Shown: positions 34,916 to 42,966 of the stretch, in pieces | How the letters are laid out: each line of letters starts with the position of its first letter | Numbering within the stretch: the first letter of the stretch is position 1 | Origin: Christiangramia echinicola DSM 19838 | GTDB lineage: Bacteria > Bacteroidota > Bacteroidia > Flavobacteriales > Flavobacteriaceae | DNA: 64,000 nt | Direction of reading: 5' to 3' | Assembly (NCBI RefSeq): GCF_000423065.1 | Contig: NZ_AUHG01000010.1 | Span: 806,001 to 870,000 of the forward strand | Program-made: the position numbers and the translations under genes | The notes under the pieces: model-generated | The model's input: the letters and a program-made list of their open reading frames with translations, nothing else | What the model was told of the DNA's origin: nothing | Database searches by the model: none

Positions 34916-35638
34916 CTATAACTTTAGGTAAAAATCTTTAACTAGAGCTTTGAATTCTTCAGTATAATTGTGTCTTGAGATCTCTAAAACTAATTCATCG
35001 ATTTCTGGTTCAGTTTCACTAAAACTAAAGCTGATAAGACTTCTTTTGATAGGCGCAGAGTCAGTTCCTTTAACTCTGGTGATCTTATAAGGAAATAATC
35101 CATGGTTTTTTCCAATATTAAGGGCATTGCGTTCCTCTGAAAATGGAATGATCATATCTAAGCGACCAGTTTCAGAAAGTAGGAGGGAAGCACCTTCGAT
35201 TAATTCTGTCAATGGTAGTGCTTCGGCAAATCTTGCCTGGTCCCGGTTCTCGTTTCCTGTTTTATAGTCTTCAGAAAAGAAAGGCGGATTGGAAATAATA
35301 AGATCATATTTTTCTTCATCCTGCATTTCCTCTACAAATTCATCAAAGGCTGCATGATAACAGAAAAGTCGGTCGCCCCAATCACTCTTCTCAAAATTCT
35401 CTACAGATTGCTCATAGGCATTTTCTTCGATTTCTAGCGCATCTATAAGTTGGGCGTCAGATCTCTGAGCAAGCATTAAAGATATCAGACCGGTTCCTGT
35501 ACCTATATCCAGAATACTATCGGGATTATGATCAAGTGAAGACCATGCTCCAAGAAGAACTCCGTCAGTACCAATTTTCATGGCACATCTATCCTGGTCT
35601 ATGCTGAAGTGTTTGAATTTGAAAGGTTGGTTTGACAT
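34916..35638 (-). CDS. trmN6: tRNA1(Val) (adenine-37-N6)-methyltransferase
   Basis: The 240-residue methyltransferase has DIGTGTGLISLML (SAM binding, 44-56) and the N6-adenine motif NPPF at 117-120 inside IISNPPFFSEDYKTGNENRDQAR-like sequence (shortened here). The N-terminal FKFKHFSIDQDRCAMKIGTDG is the YfiC signature. It modifies A37 next to the anticodon in tRNA-Val. Repeat elements flank the gene on both sides. Confidence 0.9.
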   Translation of the reverse strand: MSNQPFKFKHFSIDQDRCAMKIGTDGVLLGAWSSLDHNPDSILDIGTGTGLISLMLAQRSDAQLIDALEIEENAYEQSVENFEKSDWGDRLFCYHAAFDEFVEEMQDEEKYDLIISNPPFFSEDYKTGNENRDQARFAEALPLTELIEGASLLLSETGRLDMIIPFSEERNALNIGKNHGLFPYKITRVKGTDSAPIKRSLISFSFSETEPEIDELVLEISRHNYTEEFKALVKDFYLKL

Positions 35639-35667
35639 TTTGTAAAGATAAATAATAACTGGGTGAG

Positions 35668-35751
35668 GTCATCTCGACCAGAGGGAGAGATCTCTTATTA
35701 GCTGAATATTAAAAATGAGGTTTCTCAGTCGCTTTGCTTCATCGAAATGAC
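35668..35751. repeat. Second repeat family (TCTCGACC/CGAAATGAC type)
   Basis: Opposed half-units: GTCATCTCGACCAGAGGGAG with AGATCTC on the left, and GAGGTTTCTC...TCATCGAAATGAC on the right. The right half, reverse-complemented, begins GTCATTTCGA like the left half. The core differs from the CTGAAC family that follows seven bases later. Confidence 0.65.
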
Positions 35752-35757
35752 TTAGCT

Positions 35758-35815
35758 CGTCATCCTGAACTTGCTTCAGGATCTCATGAGAAGCTGAATC
35801 TAGTTCAGCTTGACG
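35758..35815. repeat. CTGAAC/GTTCAG repeat element, copy 3 (best preserved)
   Basis: The left unit CGTCATCCTGAACTTGCTTC plus AGGATCTC folds on itself (ATCCTGAA/TTCAGGAT). The right unit GAGAAGCTGAATCTAGTTCA plus GCTTGACG is its inverted partner. No gap separates them except AT. Confidence 0.85.
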
Positions 35816-35835
35816 ATACAAAAATGTGAGTATAA

Positions 35836-35868
35836 AAAAAGAGGTTTTAAGTGAATAAAACCTCTTTT
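35836..35868. terminator. Terminator of the rpsB-tsf unit
   Basis: The stem AAAAGAGGTTTTA/TAAAACCTCTTTT is flanked by A and T and lies 20 bases after tsf. Confidence 0.8.
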
Positions 35869-35886
35869 AAATATATTCAATAGTGA

Positions 35887-36711
35887 TTATCCTAAAGCTA
35901 CTCTTTCAAAGGCAACAACTTCAAGATCGTTGTCTACAGACTTAACGTACTGTGCAACGCTTTGCTTGTTGTCTTTAATGTATGCCTGGTGTACCAAAGT
36001 GTTGTCTTTGAAGAAACGCTGAAGTTTTCCCTGAGCGATCTTGTCTAACATGTTTTCTGGCTTTCCTTCTTCTCTCAAAGTATCTTTAGCGATCTCGATC
36101 TCTTTGTCTATCGTAGCCTGGTCAACACCATCTTCATTAAGTGCAACCGGGTTCATTGCAGCAGCCTGCATAGAAACGTTTTTCGCAGCTTCGTCAGCTC
36201 CGTCAACATTCTTAGAAAGGCCTGTAAGAACAGCGATCTTGTTTCCAGCGTGGATGTAAGATCCTACGAATGGAGCTTCCAGAGTTTTGAAAGCACCTAT
36301 CTCGATCTTTTCACCGATAACACCTGTTTGCTCAGTAAGTTTGTCTTCAACAGTGATCCCTTTGTAATCTGCTTTTAAGAAATCTTCTTTAGAAGAATAG
36401 TTAAGTGCGATTTCAGCGAAATCATTAGCCATTTTGATGAAATCATCATTTTTCGCAACAAAGTCAGTCTCACAGTTAAGAGAAATAATAACTCCTCTAG
36501 AGTTATCTTTATTTACCTGTGCAATTGCAGCACCTTCAGAAGAATCTCTGTCGGCTCTCTTTGCAGCAACTTTCTGACCTTTCTTACGAAGCAATTCGAT
36601 TGCAGCGTCAAAATCACCTTCAGCTTCAACTAATGCTTTCTTGCAGTCCATCATTCCTGCACCAGTAGCTTTTCTTAATTTATTTACTTCAGCGGCGGTT
36701 ATCTTAGCCAT
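35887..36711 (-). CDS. tsf: Translation elongation factor Ts
   Basis: The 274-residue protein has the N-terminal UBA-like domain with KLRKATGAGMMDCKKALVEAEGD-type sequence (residues 11-33; TGAGMMDCKKAL at 16-27) and the core with SLNCETDFVAKN and SYIHAGNKIAVL. It reloads EF-Tu with GTP. It lies downstream of rpsB on the same strand, the conserved rpsB-tsf order, with a long-loop hairpin in the 89-base gap that may tune its expression. Confidence 0.97.
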   Translation of the reverse strand: MAKITAAEVNKLRKATGAGMMDCKKALVEAEGDFDAAIELLRKKGQKVAAKRADRDSSEGAAIAQVNKDNSRGVIISLNCETDFVAKNDDFIKMANDFAEIALNYSSKEDFLKADYKGITVEDKLTEQTGVIGEKIEIGAFKTLEAPFVGSYIHAGNKIAVLTGLSKNVDGADEAAKNVSMQAAAMNPVALNEDGVDQATIDKEIEIAKDTLREEGKPENMLDKIAQGKLQRFFKDNTLVHQAYIKDNKQSVAQYVKSVDNDLEVVAFERVALG

Positions 36712-36730
36712 AATATTGTTTTTTATTGAA

Positions 36731-36778
36731 AAAAGTCGTTTAGAAACTCACTGTAAAGAAAGAAACTAAACGACTTTT
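36731..36778 (-). other. Hairpin in the rpsB-tsf gap
   Basis: A 13-pair stem (AAAAGTCGTTTAG with CTAAACGACTTTT) carries a loop of about 22 bases. On the minus strand it ends in TTTT-rich sequence 20 bases before tsf, so it could be a partial terminator or processing site that lowers tsf relative to rpsB. Confidence 0.55.
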
Positions 36779-36800
36779 AGATTTTATGAAAACGTTATTT

Positions 36801-37697
36801 TTATTCTTCTTCGTTAGATGATTTTGCTTTGTCTAAAGTTTCACTTTTAGATTCTAGCTTTACATCTTTCTTAGCTTCTTTCATTGCCTTTTTGTCTTCG
36901 GCATCTTTAGAAGGAACTTCAGCTTTCTCCTTTGTTGCTTTTGGAGCTTTATCTGACTTCTCTTCTTTCGAAGCTTTTTCTTCTTTCTTCTTAGCAGGTT
37001 TATCAGATTTTCTTTCTGAAAGACCTTCTACGATAGAATCTGCAACGTAAGAAACAACTTTGCTAATAGATTTAGAAGCATCGTCGTTAGATGGAATTAG
37101 ATAATCAACCTCACGTGGATCGGAGTTTGTATCTACCATCGCAAAAATTGGAATGTTTAGTTTTTGTGCTTCTTTGATCGCAATGTGCTCACGTGTAGTA
37201 TCTACAACGAAAAGCGCAGCTGGAAGTCTTGACATGTCTGAGATAGAACCTAAGTTCTTTTCTAGCTTAGCTCTAAGACGATCTACCTGTAAACGTTCTT
37301 TCTTAGAAAGAGAGTTAAAAGTTCCGTCTTTCTTCATTCTATCAATAGAAGCCATTTTCTTAACAGCTTTACGAATAGTAACGAAGTTTGTAAGCATACC
37401 ACCAGGCCAACGCTCTGTGATATAAGGCATGTTAGCCTTTTCAGCTTGTTCAGCAACGATCTCTTTCGCTTGTTTCTTTGTAGCTACGAAAAGGATCTTT
37501 CTTCCGCTTGCTGCGATCTTTGCAAGAGCATCACCTGCTTCCTGCATTTTAGCAGCACTTTTATATAAGTTGATGATGTGGATTCCGTTACGCTCCATAT
37601 AGATATATGGGGCCATGTTCGGGTTCCAGCGTCTTGTTAAGTGTCCAAAATGAACACCAGCATCAAGTAATTCTTTTACTTCTACTTTGTTTGCCAT
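36801..37697 (-). CDS. rpsB: 30S ribosomal protein S2 with long charged tail
   Basis: The 298-residue protein has a typical S2 core to about residue 229 (LLDAGVHFGHLTRRWNPNM, TERWPGGMLTNF, DTNSDPREVDYLIPSNDD). The last 69 residues or so are a low-complexity Lys/Glu/Ser tail. Usual S2 length is 230-260. S2 sits on the back of the 30S subunit and is needed for translation initiation. A structured leader precedes the start, a place where S2 binding could control its own messenger. tsf follows. Confidence 0.96.
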   Translation of the reverse strand: MANKVEVKELLDAGVHFGHLTRRWNPNMAPYIYMERNGIHIINLYKSAAKMQEAGDALAKIAASGRKILFVATKKQAKEIVAEQAEKANMPYITERWPGGMLTNFVTIRKAVKKMASIDRMKKDGTFNSLSKKERLQVDRLRAKLEKNLGSISDMSRLPAALFVVDTTREHIAIKEAQKLNIPIFAMVDTNSDPREVDYLIPSNDDASKSISKVVSYVADSIVEGLSERKSDKPAKKKEEKASKEEKSDKAPKATKEKAEVPSKDAEDKKAMKEAKKDVKLESKSETLDKAKSSNEEE

Positions 37698-37810
37698 TTT
37701 TGTAATAGTTTACGTTCTGTTGAGATAGCAACAACCAGGTGGCTACTTAATAAGTACGGCCCTGACCGTTTAGATGCTAAACTAACTTCTGCCCGGCATG
37801 AACAGAATAA
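37698..37810 (-). promoter_or_regulatory. Candidate structured leader of rpsB (ribosomal protein S2 autoregulation)
   Basis: On the minus strand TTCTGTT (plus 37801-37807) can pair with AACAGAA (plus 37715-37721) and close a multibranch fold. Inside are two perfect hairpins: GTTTAG-CAT-CTAAAC (37768-37782) and TACTT-ATT-AAGTA (37744-37756), plus GGGC/GCC-rich bases between. The fold ends about 17 bases before the rpsB start. Another hairpin, CCGGAA-TATT-TTCCGG (37841-37856), lies just after rpsI and may end that transcript. Autoregulation is an inference. Confidence 0.5.
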
Positions 37811-37864
37811 CAACAAAAAATTAATTTTTTTATGAACTCCCCGGAAAATATTCCGGTAATAATA

Positions 37865-38251
37865 TTAACGTTTAGAGAACTGGAATTTCTTACGGGCTTT
37901 CTTCTGACCGAATTTCTTACGTTCTACCATACGTGGATCTCTTGTAAGAAGACCTTCTGGCTTAAGTACGCCATGGTTTTCTTCGTCTAGCGCCATCATA
38001 GCTCTTGATAATGCAAGACGGATCGCTTCAGCTTGTCCAGTGATACCACCACCGTATACGTTAATTTTAACGTCGAAGTTTCCTTCGTTTTCGGTTAGCA
38101 TCAACGGCTGGTTTACTTTATATAAAAGTGTTCCAGTTGTGAAGTAATCTTTAAGGTCTTTCTTGTTTACGGTAATGTTTCCTTTTCCTTCTGAAACATA
38201 TACACGGGCCACAGCTGTTTTTCTACGGCCAATTTTGTGAATTACCTCCAT
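37865..38251 (-). CDS. rpsI: 30S ribosomal protein S9
   Basis: The 128-residue protein has the S9 opening IGRRKTAVARVYVSEGKGNITVN (shortened: GRRKTAVARV, residues 8-17), GGGITGQAEAIRLALSRA, and the C-terminal KKARKKFQFSKR tail whose last arginine reaches the P-site tRNA. It overlaps rplM by one base, in the conserved rplM-rpsI order. Confidence 0.97.
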   Translation of the reverse strand: MEVIHKIGRRKTAVARVYVSEGKGNITVNKKDLKDYFTTGTLLYKVNQPLMLTENEGNFDVKINVYGGGITGQAEAIRLALSRAMMALDEENHGVLKPEGLLTRDPRMVERKKFGQKKARKKFQFSKR

Positions 38252-38706
38252 TACTTAACGTCGTTTAAGTTAATAGTTTTAGGTTTTTGAGCTTCGTGAT
38301 CATGTTCAGATCCTACATAAACCTTTAAATTTCTGAATAGTTCTGCTCCAAGTTTGTTCTTAGGAAGCATCCCTTTAATTGACTTTTCGACTAGTCTCTC
38401 TGGATTTTTCTCGAAAAGTTCTGAAGCTGTCAGACTTCTTTGACCACCTGGATAACCCGTGTGACGGATGTACTCTTTAGAGTCCCATTTTTTTCCAGTT
38501 AAGTTGATTCCCTGCGCATTCAATACAATAACATTGTCTCCGCAATCAACATGTGGGGTGAAATTAGGCTTGTGCTTTCCTCTAAGTAGGTATGCTACTC
38601 TTGAAGCAAGACGACCTAAATTTTGTCCGTCAGCATCTACCACAACCCATTCTTTGGTTCTGGTGGCTTTGTTAGCCGATACTGTTTTGTAACTTAATGT
38701 GTCCAC
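38251..38706 (-). CDS. rplM: 50S ribosomal protein L13
   Basis: The 151-residue protein starts at a GTG (38706); no ATG is near. WVVVDADGQNLGRLASRVA and RHTGYPGGQRSLTASELFEKNP are L13 signatures. L13 is an early assembly protein of the large subunit. It is the first gene of rplM-rpsI; a full consensus promoter lies about 75-100 bases upstream and a small hairpin in the leader. Confidence 0.97.
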   Translation of the reverse strand: MDTLSYKTVSANKATRTKEWVVVDADGQNLGRLASRVAYLLRGKHKPNFTPHVDCGDNVIVLNAQGINLTGKKWDSKEYIRHTGYPGGQRSLTASELFEKNPERLVEKSIKGMLPKNKLGAELFRNLKVYVGSEHDHEAQKPKTINLNDVK

Positions 38707-38749
38707 ACCAATTGATTTTACTAATTATTAAACATTCCAATCCCATCTA

Positions 38750-38766
38750 CCCGAATCTCAATCGGG
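38750..38766 (-). promoter_or_regulatory. Hairpin in the rplM leader
   Basis: CCCGA and TCGGG pair around a seven-base loop, between the promoter and the GTG start. Ribosomal protein leaders for L13 are known in Bacteroidota; whether this is one cannot be decided from the fold alone. Confidence 0.35.
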
Positions 38767-38778
38767 AAAACAGGGGTG

Positions 38779-38809
38779 CAAATGTACAATTATAAATCTA
38801 TATAGCAAA
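38779..38809 (-). promoter_or_regulatory. Consensus promoter of rplM-rpsI
   Basis: The minus strand reads TTTG (38806-38809), 19 bases, then TACATTTG (38779-38786), the full Bacteroidota consensus. The 354-base gap 38707-39060 otherwise holds only the leader hairpin and, divergently, the lipoprotein promoter. Confidence 0.8.
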
Positions 38810-39031
38810 TACCGAAAAGATTATTTTATTTGCTTTGAAGGGCTTGATTTTCAGTCAAATCTAAACTGTAAAAATTTTTGATGAAAATATTATAACTATA
38901 TAAATAATCTAATAGGAGGTAAGAGTAATAATGAAAGTTTTTCTGCGTTTTACAATTCGGTAAGAAACGTTAAAAACCGATTAACGACAATATAAATGTT
39001 AATAAAGTCCTAAAAACAGAAGCTCGTATTT

Positions 39032-39039
39032 TAATTTTG
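39032..39039 (+). promoter_or_regulatory. -7 promoter element of the lipocalin-like lipoprotein gene (decides the start)
   Basis: TAATTTTG matches TAnnTTTG. It overlaps the TTG at 39037 that would give a longer protein, so the ATG at 39061 is the real start. Confidence 0.55.
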
Positions 39040-39060
39040 TACCCTAAATATATATGCCCT

Positions 39061-39636
39061 ATGAAAACGATTAACTTGTTTAAATGGAATACTTTCGTTA
39101 GTTTGAGCCTGCTGATTCTTCTAATGGCCAGCTGTAGTAAAGAAGAAGTGTCTGTGGACACTCACCTTAAAGTAAGTAATGCAACTGCAGTTAGTAAGAA
39201 TGATATGATTGGTTACTGGGAACTTTCTGGTATGATGGCAGATACTGCTATCAATTTAAATGATGATGAAGTGTATAGCAGAAATCTTTTGGATGAAACC
39301 AGCTGTTTTAACACAATGAGTATAACATTTGATGAAGATGGCACGTTTATATCTAATAATGCCCAAATGACTTTTGAGTCTGGTTCTACCAATGATGAAT
39401 TTTCCTGTTTGACAGATAGAGTGGATGCTGGTGATTGGGAAGTGAGCAATGATAGTTTAATTCTAAACGTAGAAATAAACAATACAACTTTTACCCACAA
39501 AAAGCTCATTAATCTGGAAACTAATAAGTTTTCATTAGATGTAACGAAAATTGAATCTAGTCAATATGTGAATGATCCTGGGAATACACAGGCTTCACCA
39601 ATAAGAATTTTAGAAGTAGAGTATACTAAAGTATAG
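39061..39636 (+). CDS. Lipocalin-like lipoprotein
   Basis: The protein has 191 residues from the ATG at 39061. A lipoprotein signal ends in LLMASCSKEE. The rest looks like the lipocalin-like beta-barrel lipoproteins of Bacteroidota: IGYWELSGM, SITFDEDGTF, GDWEVSNDSLIL, then a final LEVEYTKV strand. Ligand and role are unknown. It is monocistronic, with a -7 element before and a clear terminator after. Confidence 0.72.
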   Translation: MKTINLFKWNTFVSLSLLILLMASCSKEEVSVDTHLKVSNATAVSKNDMIGYWELSGMMADTAINLNDDEVYSRNLLDETSCFNTMSITFDEDGTFISNNAQMTFESGSTNDEFSCLTDRVDAGDWEVSNDSLILNVEINNTTFTHKKLINLETNKFSLDVTKIESSQYVNDPGNTQASPIRILEVEYTKV

Positions 39637-39672
39637 TGTACCTTTTCTAATTGTAGTTTTAGTGTTAGTTAG

Positions 39673-39707
39673 AAAACCTCACAAGCGTTAGTTTGTGAGG
39701 TTTTTTT
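39673..39707 (+). terminator. Rho-independent terminator
   Basis: The stem AAAACCTCACAA/TTTGTGAGGTTTT is followed by T residues, 37 bases after the lipoprotein gene. Confidence 0.85.
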
Positions 39708-39770
39708 ATCAATAAAGCGTAACACTGTAAAAACTTTCTCGTCTTTTAATAGAACCATCAGTCAATTATA

Positions 39771-42428
39771 ATGAAATTCATCAAATCAATTGTGCTATTA
39801 TGTTTTATTTCGATTTCCATAAACCAGCTACATTCTCAATCTTCAGCAAAGGCAAAACCAGAATTAGATGTCAGTTTTGCCAAGAGAACCTATAATACTA
39901 TTTCGGTTAAAGACCAGAAGCCTATTAAAATTGACGGAAATATTGAAGATGCTGCCTGGAATACGGTAGAGTGGACTTCAGATTTCATCGAATGGGAACC
40001 GGATAATAGCACTCCTCCAAGCCAACAGACTAAAATGAAGATTGTTTACGACGATAAGAATCTTTATGTAGCGTTTCGTTGCTATGAACCCGATCCTGAA
40101 AATATTGTTCAGAGAATGGGCAGGAGAGATGATTTTCCTGGGGACTGGATCGAACTTAATATTGATAGTTATAATGACGATCGTACTGCATTTTCATTTA
40201 CAACATCGGTAAGTGGTGTTAAAGGGGATGAATTTGTATCTAACAATGGGAATAATTGGGATAGTAGCTGGAATCCCATCTGGTACGTGAAAACGAATAT
40301 TGACGAAGAAGGCTGGACGGCTGAGCTTCGAATTCCATTAAGCCAGCTGCGTTTTAGTAGTGGGAAAGACCAGGTTTGGGGTATTCAGTCTACCAGGAGA
40401 TACTTCAGTAAAGAGGAACGATCTACCTGGCAACCTATTCCGGCAAATCCTGCAGGTTGGGTAAGCTCTTTTGGGGAGCTTCATGGACTAAAAGACCTGA
40501 AACCTCAAAAGCAATTAGAAATCCAGCCGTATTCTGTCTCTAAATACAAAACTTATGAGGGAGAGGCGGGAAATCCTTTTCGAGATGGGAAAGAAGCAGA
40601 GTTAACTGCTGGACTGGATGCGAAAATTGGCATTACAAACGATCTTACTTTAGACCTAACTATAAATCCTGATTTCGGCCAGGTGGATGCCGATCCTGGA
40701 GCAGTGGCGCTGGATGGATTTGAGATATTTTTTCAGGAAAGAAGACCCTTTTTTGTAGAAAATAAGAATGTCTTCGATTACAGTTTTACAAATTCTCAGG
40801 ATAATCTCTTCTTTTCCAGAAGGATTGGAAGGGCTCCGCAAAGACAGATTTATGCAGGTTCTGGTGTGGCTTATGTTGATCAACCGAACAATACGACAAT
40901 TCTGGGCGCAGCAAAGTTCAGCGGTAAAACCGAAGATGGCTGGACCATCGGGGTGCTGGAATCTGTTACCGGTAAGGAGTATGCTCAGGTCATTTCAGAA
41001 GAAGGAGGAGAATCTGAAGCGATAGTAGAGCCACTAACGAATTATTTTGTGGGAAGAGTTCAAAAGGATTTCAATGAGAGGAATAGCTATGTAGGAACGA
41101 TGTTTACAGCAACGCATAGGAATATTGAAGATGAGCTTTCATTTCTTCATACTCAAGCATTTTCGGGAGGGCTCGACTTTAAGCATAATTGGAAAGACAG
41201 AAATTATTATATAGAAGGAAATGCAGTATTGAGTCATGTGCGTGGTAGTAAGGAGGCTATTCTAAATACCCAGCAATCTATAGTTCATTTATTCCAAAGG
41301 GAAGGCGCAAAGCATGTAGAAGTAGATCCAAACAGAACTTCGCTTACCGGTACCGGAGGTAGATTTGAGATAGGAAAAGGAGGAGGTGGTAAATGGCGAT
41401 ATAACGCCGGCGGAAAATGGATCTCGCCAGAACTGGAAACAAATGATATCGGATTTTTACGTCAGGCAGATGATATTCGACAATATATAGGAATTAGAAG
41501 ACTTTTTAATGAATCAACTAGTTGGTTTAGAAGAGCAAATATTGGTGTTGAACAAACAAGTGCATTTGATTTTGAAGGGAATTATAACAGGATACAATAT
41601 GAAATTGGTGGGTTTATAAATTATAAGAATAACTGGTGGAGTGAAGCAGGAGCCGCACATAAACCGAGGATTTTTGTAAATTCATTTTTACGGGGTGGGC
41701 CAAGATGGAGATATAATGAAGAAAATTTCTGGTATTTGTTTTCCGGAACAGATCAACGTAAAAAATTGAGCTTCAAGGCAGGTTATGTACATTCCCAGGC
41801 AAAACAGGATGCTTTTGGTCTAAGGAGATATGTAGTTGGAGCAAAATATCAACCCTTAAATTCCTTAAATCTTTCTTTAGACTTAGAATATGAGCAAAAT
41901 CCTAGTAAAACTCAATATATAACTGAACGAACTTTCAGTGATAATACACGATATATTCTTGGAGAGATCGATGCAGAAAGTTTGAGTGCCACACTAAGAG
42001 TGAACTATAGTATAAACCCGAATTTATCTATTCAATATTACGGCCAACCATTTATTTTTAAAGCCGATTATTCAAATCTGAATTATGTGAACGATCCTGT
42101 GGCAAAAGATCTGAATACGCGAATAACCTATTATGATGATGAGCAGATTAGCTTCGAAAACGATTCTTATTTAATAGATGAAAATCAAAATGGTATAATG
42201 GATTATTCTTTAGGAAATCCAGATTTTGTCCATGTGCAATTTCGTTCGAATCTGGTAGCCCGTTGGGAATACATTCCCGGATCTGAAATTTTCTTTGTGT
42301 GGTCTCAGGGGGTTAATGGAGCTGGGGATGTGAGCGATAGCTTTAGCGGAATTGTAGATACCCAGTTATTCAGGCAGAAACCTCAGAACACCTTTTTAAT
42401 AAAGGCGACTTATAGATTTATATTGTAG
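39771..42428 (+). CDS. DUF5916 outer-membrane protein with CBM9-like N-terminus
   Basis: The 885-residue protein has a signal peptide ending near LHSQ, an N-terminal CBM9-like domain (KIDGNIEDAAWNT near 53-65, YDDKNLYVAFRCYEPDP near 94-110, WTAELRIPLSQLRF near 188-201) and a long C-terminal barrel-like DUF5916 part. The barrel part has the linker NPDFGQVDADPGAV and ERRPFFVENKNVFDY and ends in FLIKATYRFIL. The family is common in Bacteroidota; a transport or surface binding role is suspected, not shown. It is convergent with the DUF3124 gene. Confidence 0.83.
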   Translation: MKFIKSIVLLCFISISINQLHSQSSAKAKPELDVSFAKRTYNTISVKDQKPIKIDGNIEDAAWNTVEWTSDFIEWEPDNSTPPSQQTKMKIVYDDKNLYVAFRCYEPDPENIVQRMGRRDDFPGDWIELNIDSYNDDRTAFSFTTSVSGVKGDEFVSNNGNNWDSSWNPIWYVKTNIDEEGWTAELRIPLSQLRFSSGKDQVWGIQSTRRYFSKEERSTWQPIPANPAGWVSSFGELHGLKDLKPQKQLEIQPYSVSKYKTYEGEAGNPFRDGKEAELTAGLDAKIGITNDLTLDLTINPDFGQVDADPGAVALDGFEIFFQERRPFFVENKNVFDYSFTNSQDNLFFSRRIGRAPQRQIYAGSGVAYVDQPNNTTILGAAKFSGKTEDGWTIGVLESVTGKEYAQVISEEGGESEAIVEPLTNYFVGRVQKDFNERNSYVGTMFTATHRNIEDELSFLHTQAFSGGLDFKHNWKDRNYYIEGNAVLSHVRGSKEAILNTQQSIVHLFQREGAKHVEVDPNRTSLTGTGGRFEIGKGGGGKWRYNAGGKWISPELETNDIGFLRQADDIRQYIGIRRLFNESTSWFRRANIGVEQTSAFDFEGNYNRIQYEIGGFINYKNNWWSEAGAAHKPRIFVNSFLRGGPRWRYNEENFWYLFSGTDQRKKLSFKAGYVHSQAKQDAFGLRRYVVGAKYQPLNSLNLSLDLEYEQNPSKTQYITERTFSDNTRYILGEIDAESLSATLRVNYSINPNLSIQYYGQPFIFKADYSNLNYVNDPVAKDLNTRITYYDDEQISFENDSYLIDENQNGIMDYSLGNPDFVHVQFRSNLVARWEYIPGSEIFFVWSQGVNGAGDVSDSFSGIVDTQLFRQKPQNTFLIKATYRFIL

Positions 42429-42447
42429 TGATATAAGGGAGTTCGTC

Positions 42448-42957
42448 TTACTCAATGCGGACTCCTTTACTGGTAAAAGACAAACCTTGTTGTCCCGAAG
42501 TGGAGATCATCACGCCCTCAAATAATGGTTCAGCAATAGAGTCTTTAACCGACCATTCAAAAATAAAATTGGCTCCGGTTCCTCCTTCAACATCGGTTTC
42601 ATCAACCACGATTTCTACAGTTTCCATAGGAGCGATATAAATTGGGTGATCAAAATAGGTGCGTATCGCCTTTCCTTTAGTATTGAAATATTCAGCCTTG
42701 TCAATATAGATAGTATCATCTGCATTGATATTCCTCATGCTCACGGTAGTAGTAAGATTGTGCGTTCTATGCTCGGTCTGGCTGTAGATTGCTGAATAGA
42801 CAGAAAGATAGGATCTGCCCTTCTCCAGGGAATCTGTCACAGAACTTTCTACACCCCTGGTTTCCCAGTCAATCGGGTCATAGGAACTGATGGATTTTTG
42901 ATCTTCACAAGCCGCGAGTAGACCAATTATAAGTGTGACGAAAATTCCCTTTTTCAT
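42448..42957 (-). CDS. DUF3124 lipoprotein
   Basis: The 169-residue protein has a lipoprotein signal (LIIGLLAAC, cysteine near 17). The DUF3124 body follows: YLSVYSAIYSQTEHRTHNLTTTVSMRN near 51-77 (key part SVYSAIYSQTEHRTHNLT) and ETVEIVVDETDVEGGTGANF. The function is unknown. It starts nine bases after polA ends on the same strand, so it is probably on the polA transcript. Confidence 0.82.
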   Translation of the reverse strand: MKKGIFVTLIIGLLAACEDQKSISSYDPIDWETRGVESSVTDSLEKGRSYLSVYSAIYSQTEHRTHNLTTTVSMRNINADDTIYIDKAEYFNTKGKAIRTYFDHPIYIAPMETVEIVVDETDVEGGTGANFIFEWSVKDSIAEPLFEGVMISTSGQQGLSFTSKGVRIE

Positions 42958-42966
42958 AGTGTCAAA

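Noticed and set aside
38821..39036. Further Pho-box-like 11-base repeat upstream of the lipocalin-like gene
   Set aside because: GTTAA and ATTAA units 11 bases apart occur, but the stretch is very A/T-rich and the third unit does not fit.
39037..39060. TTG start of the lipocalin-like lipoprotein
   Set aside because: It overlaps the -7 promoter element; the ATG at 39061 gives a proper lipoprotein signal.
42436..42472. Terminator between the convergent DUF5916 and DUF3124 genes
   Set aside because: AAGGGAGT/ACTCCTTT can pair, but with a long loop, overlap of the coding end and no T-run.
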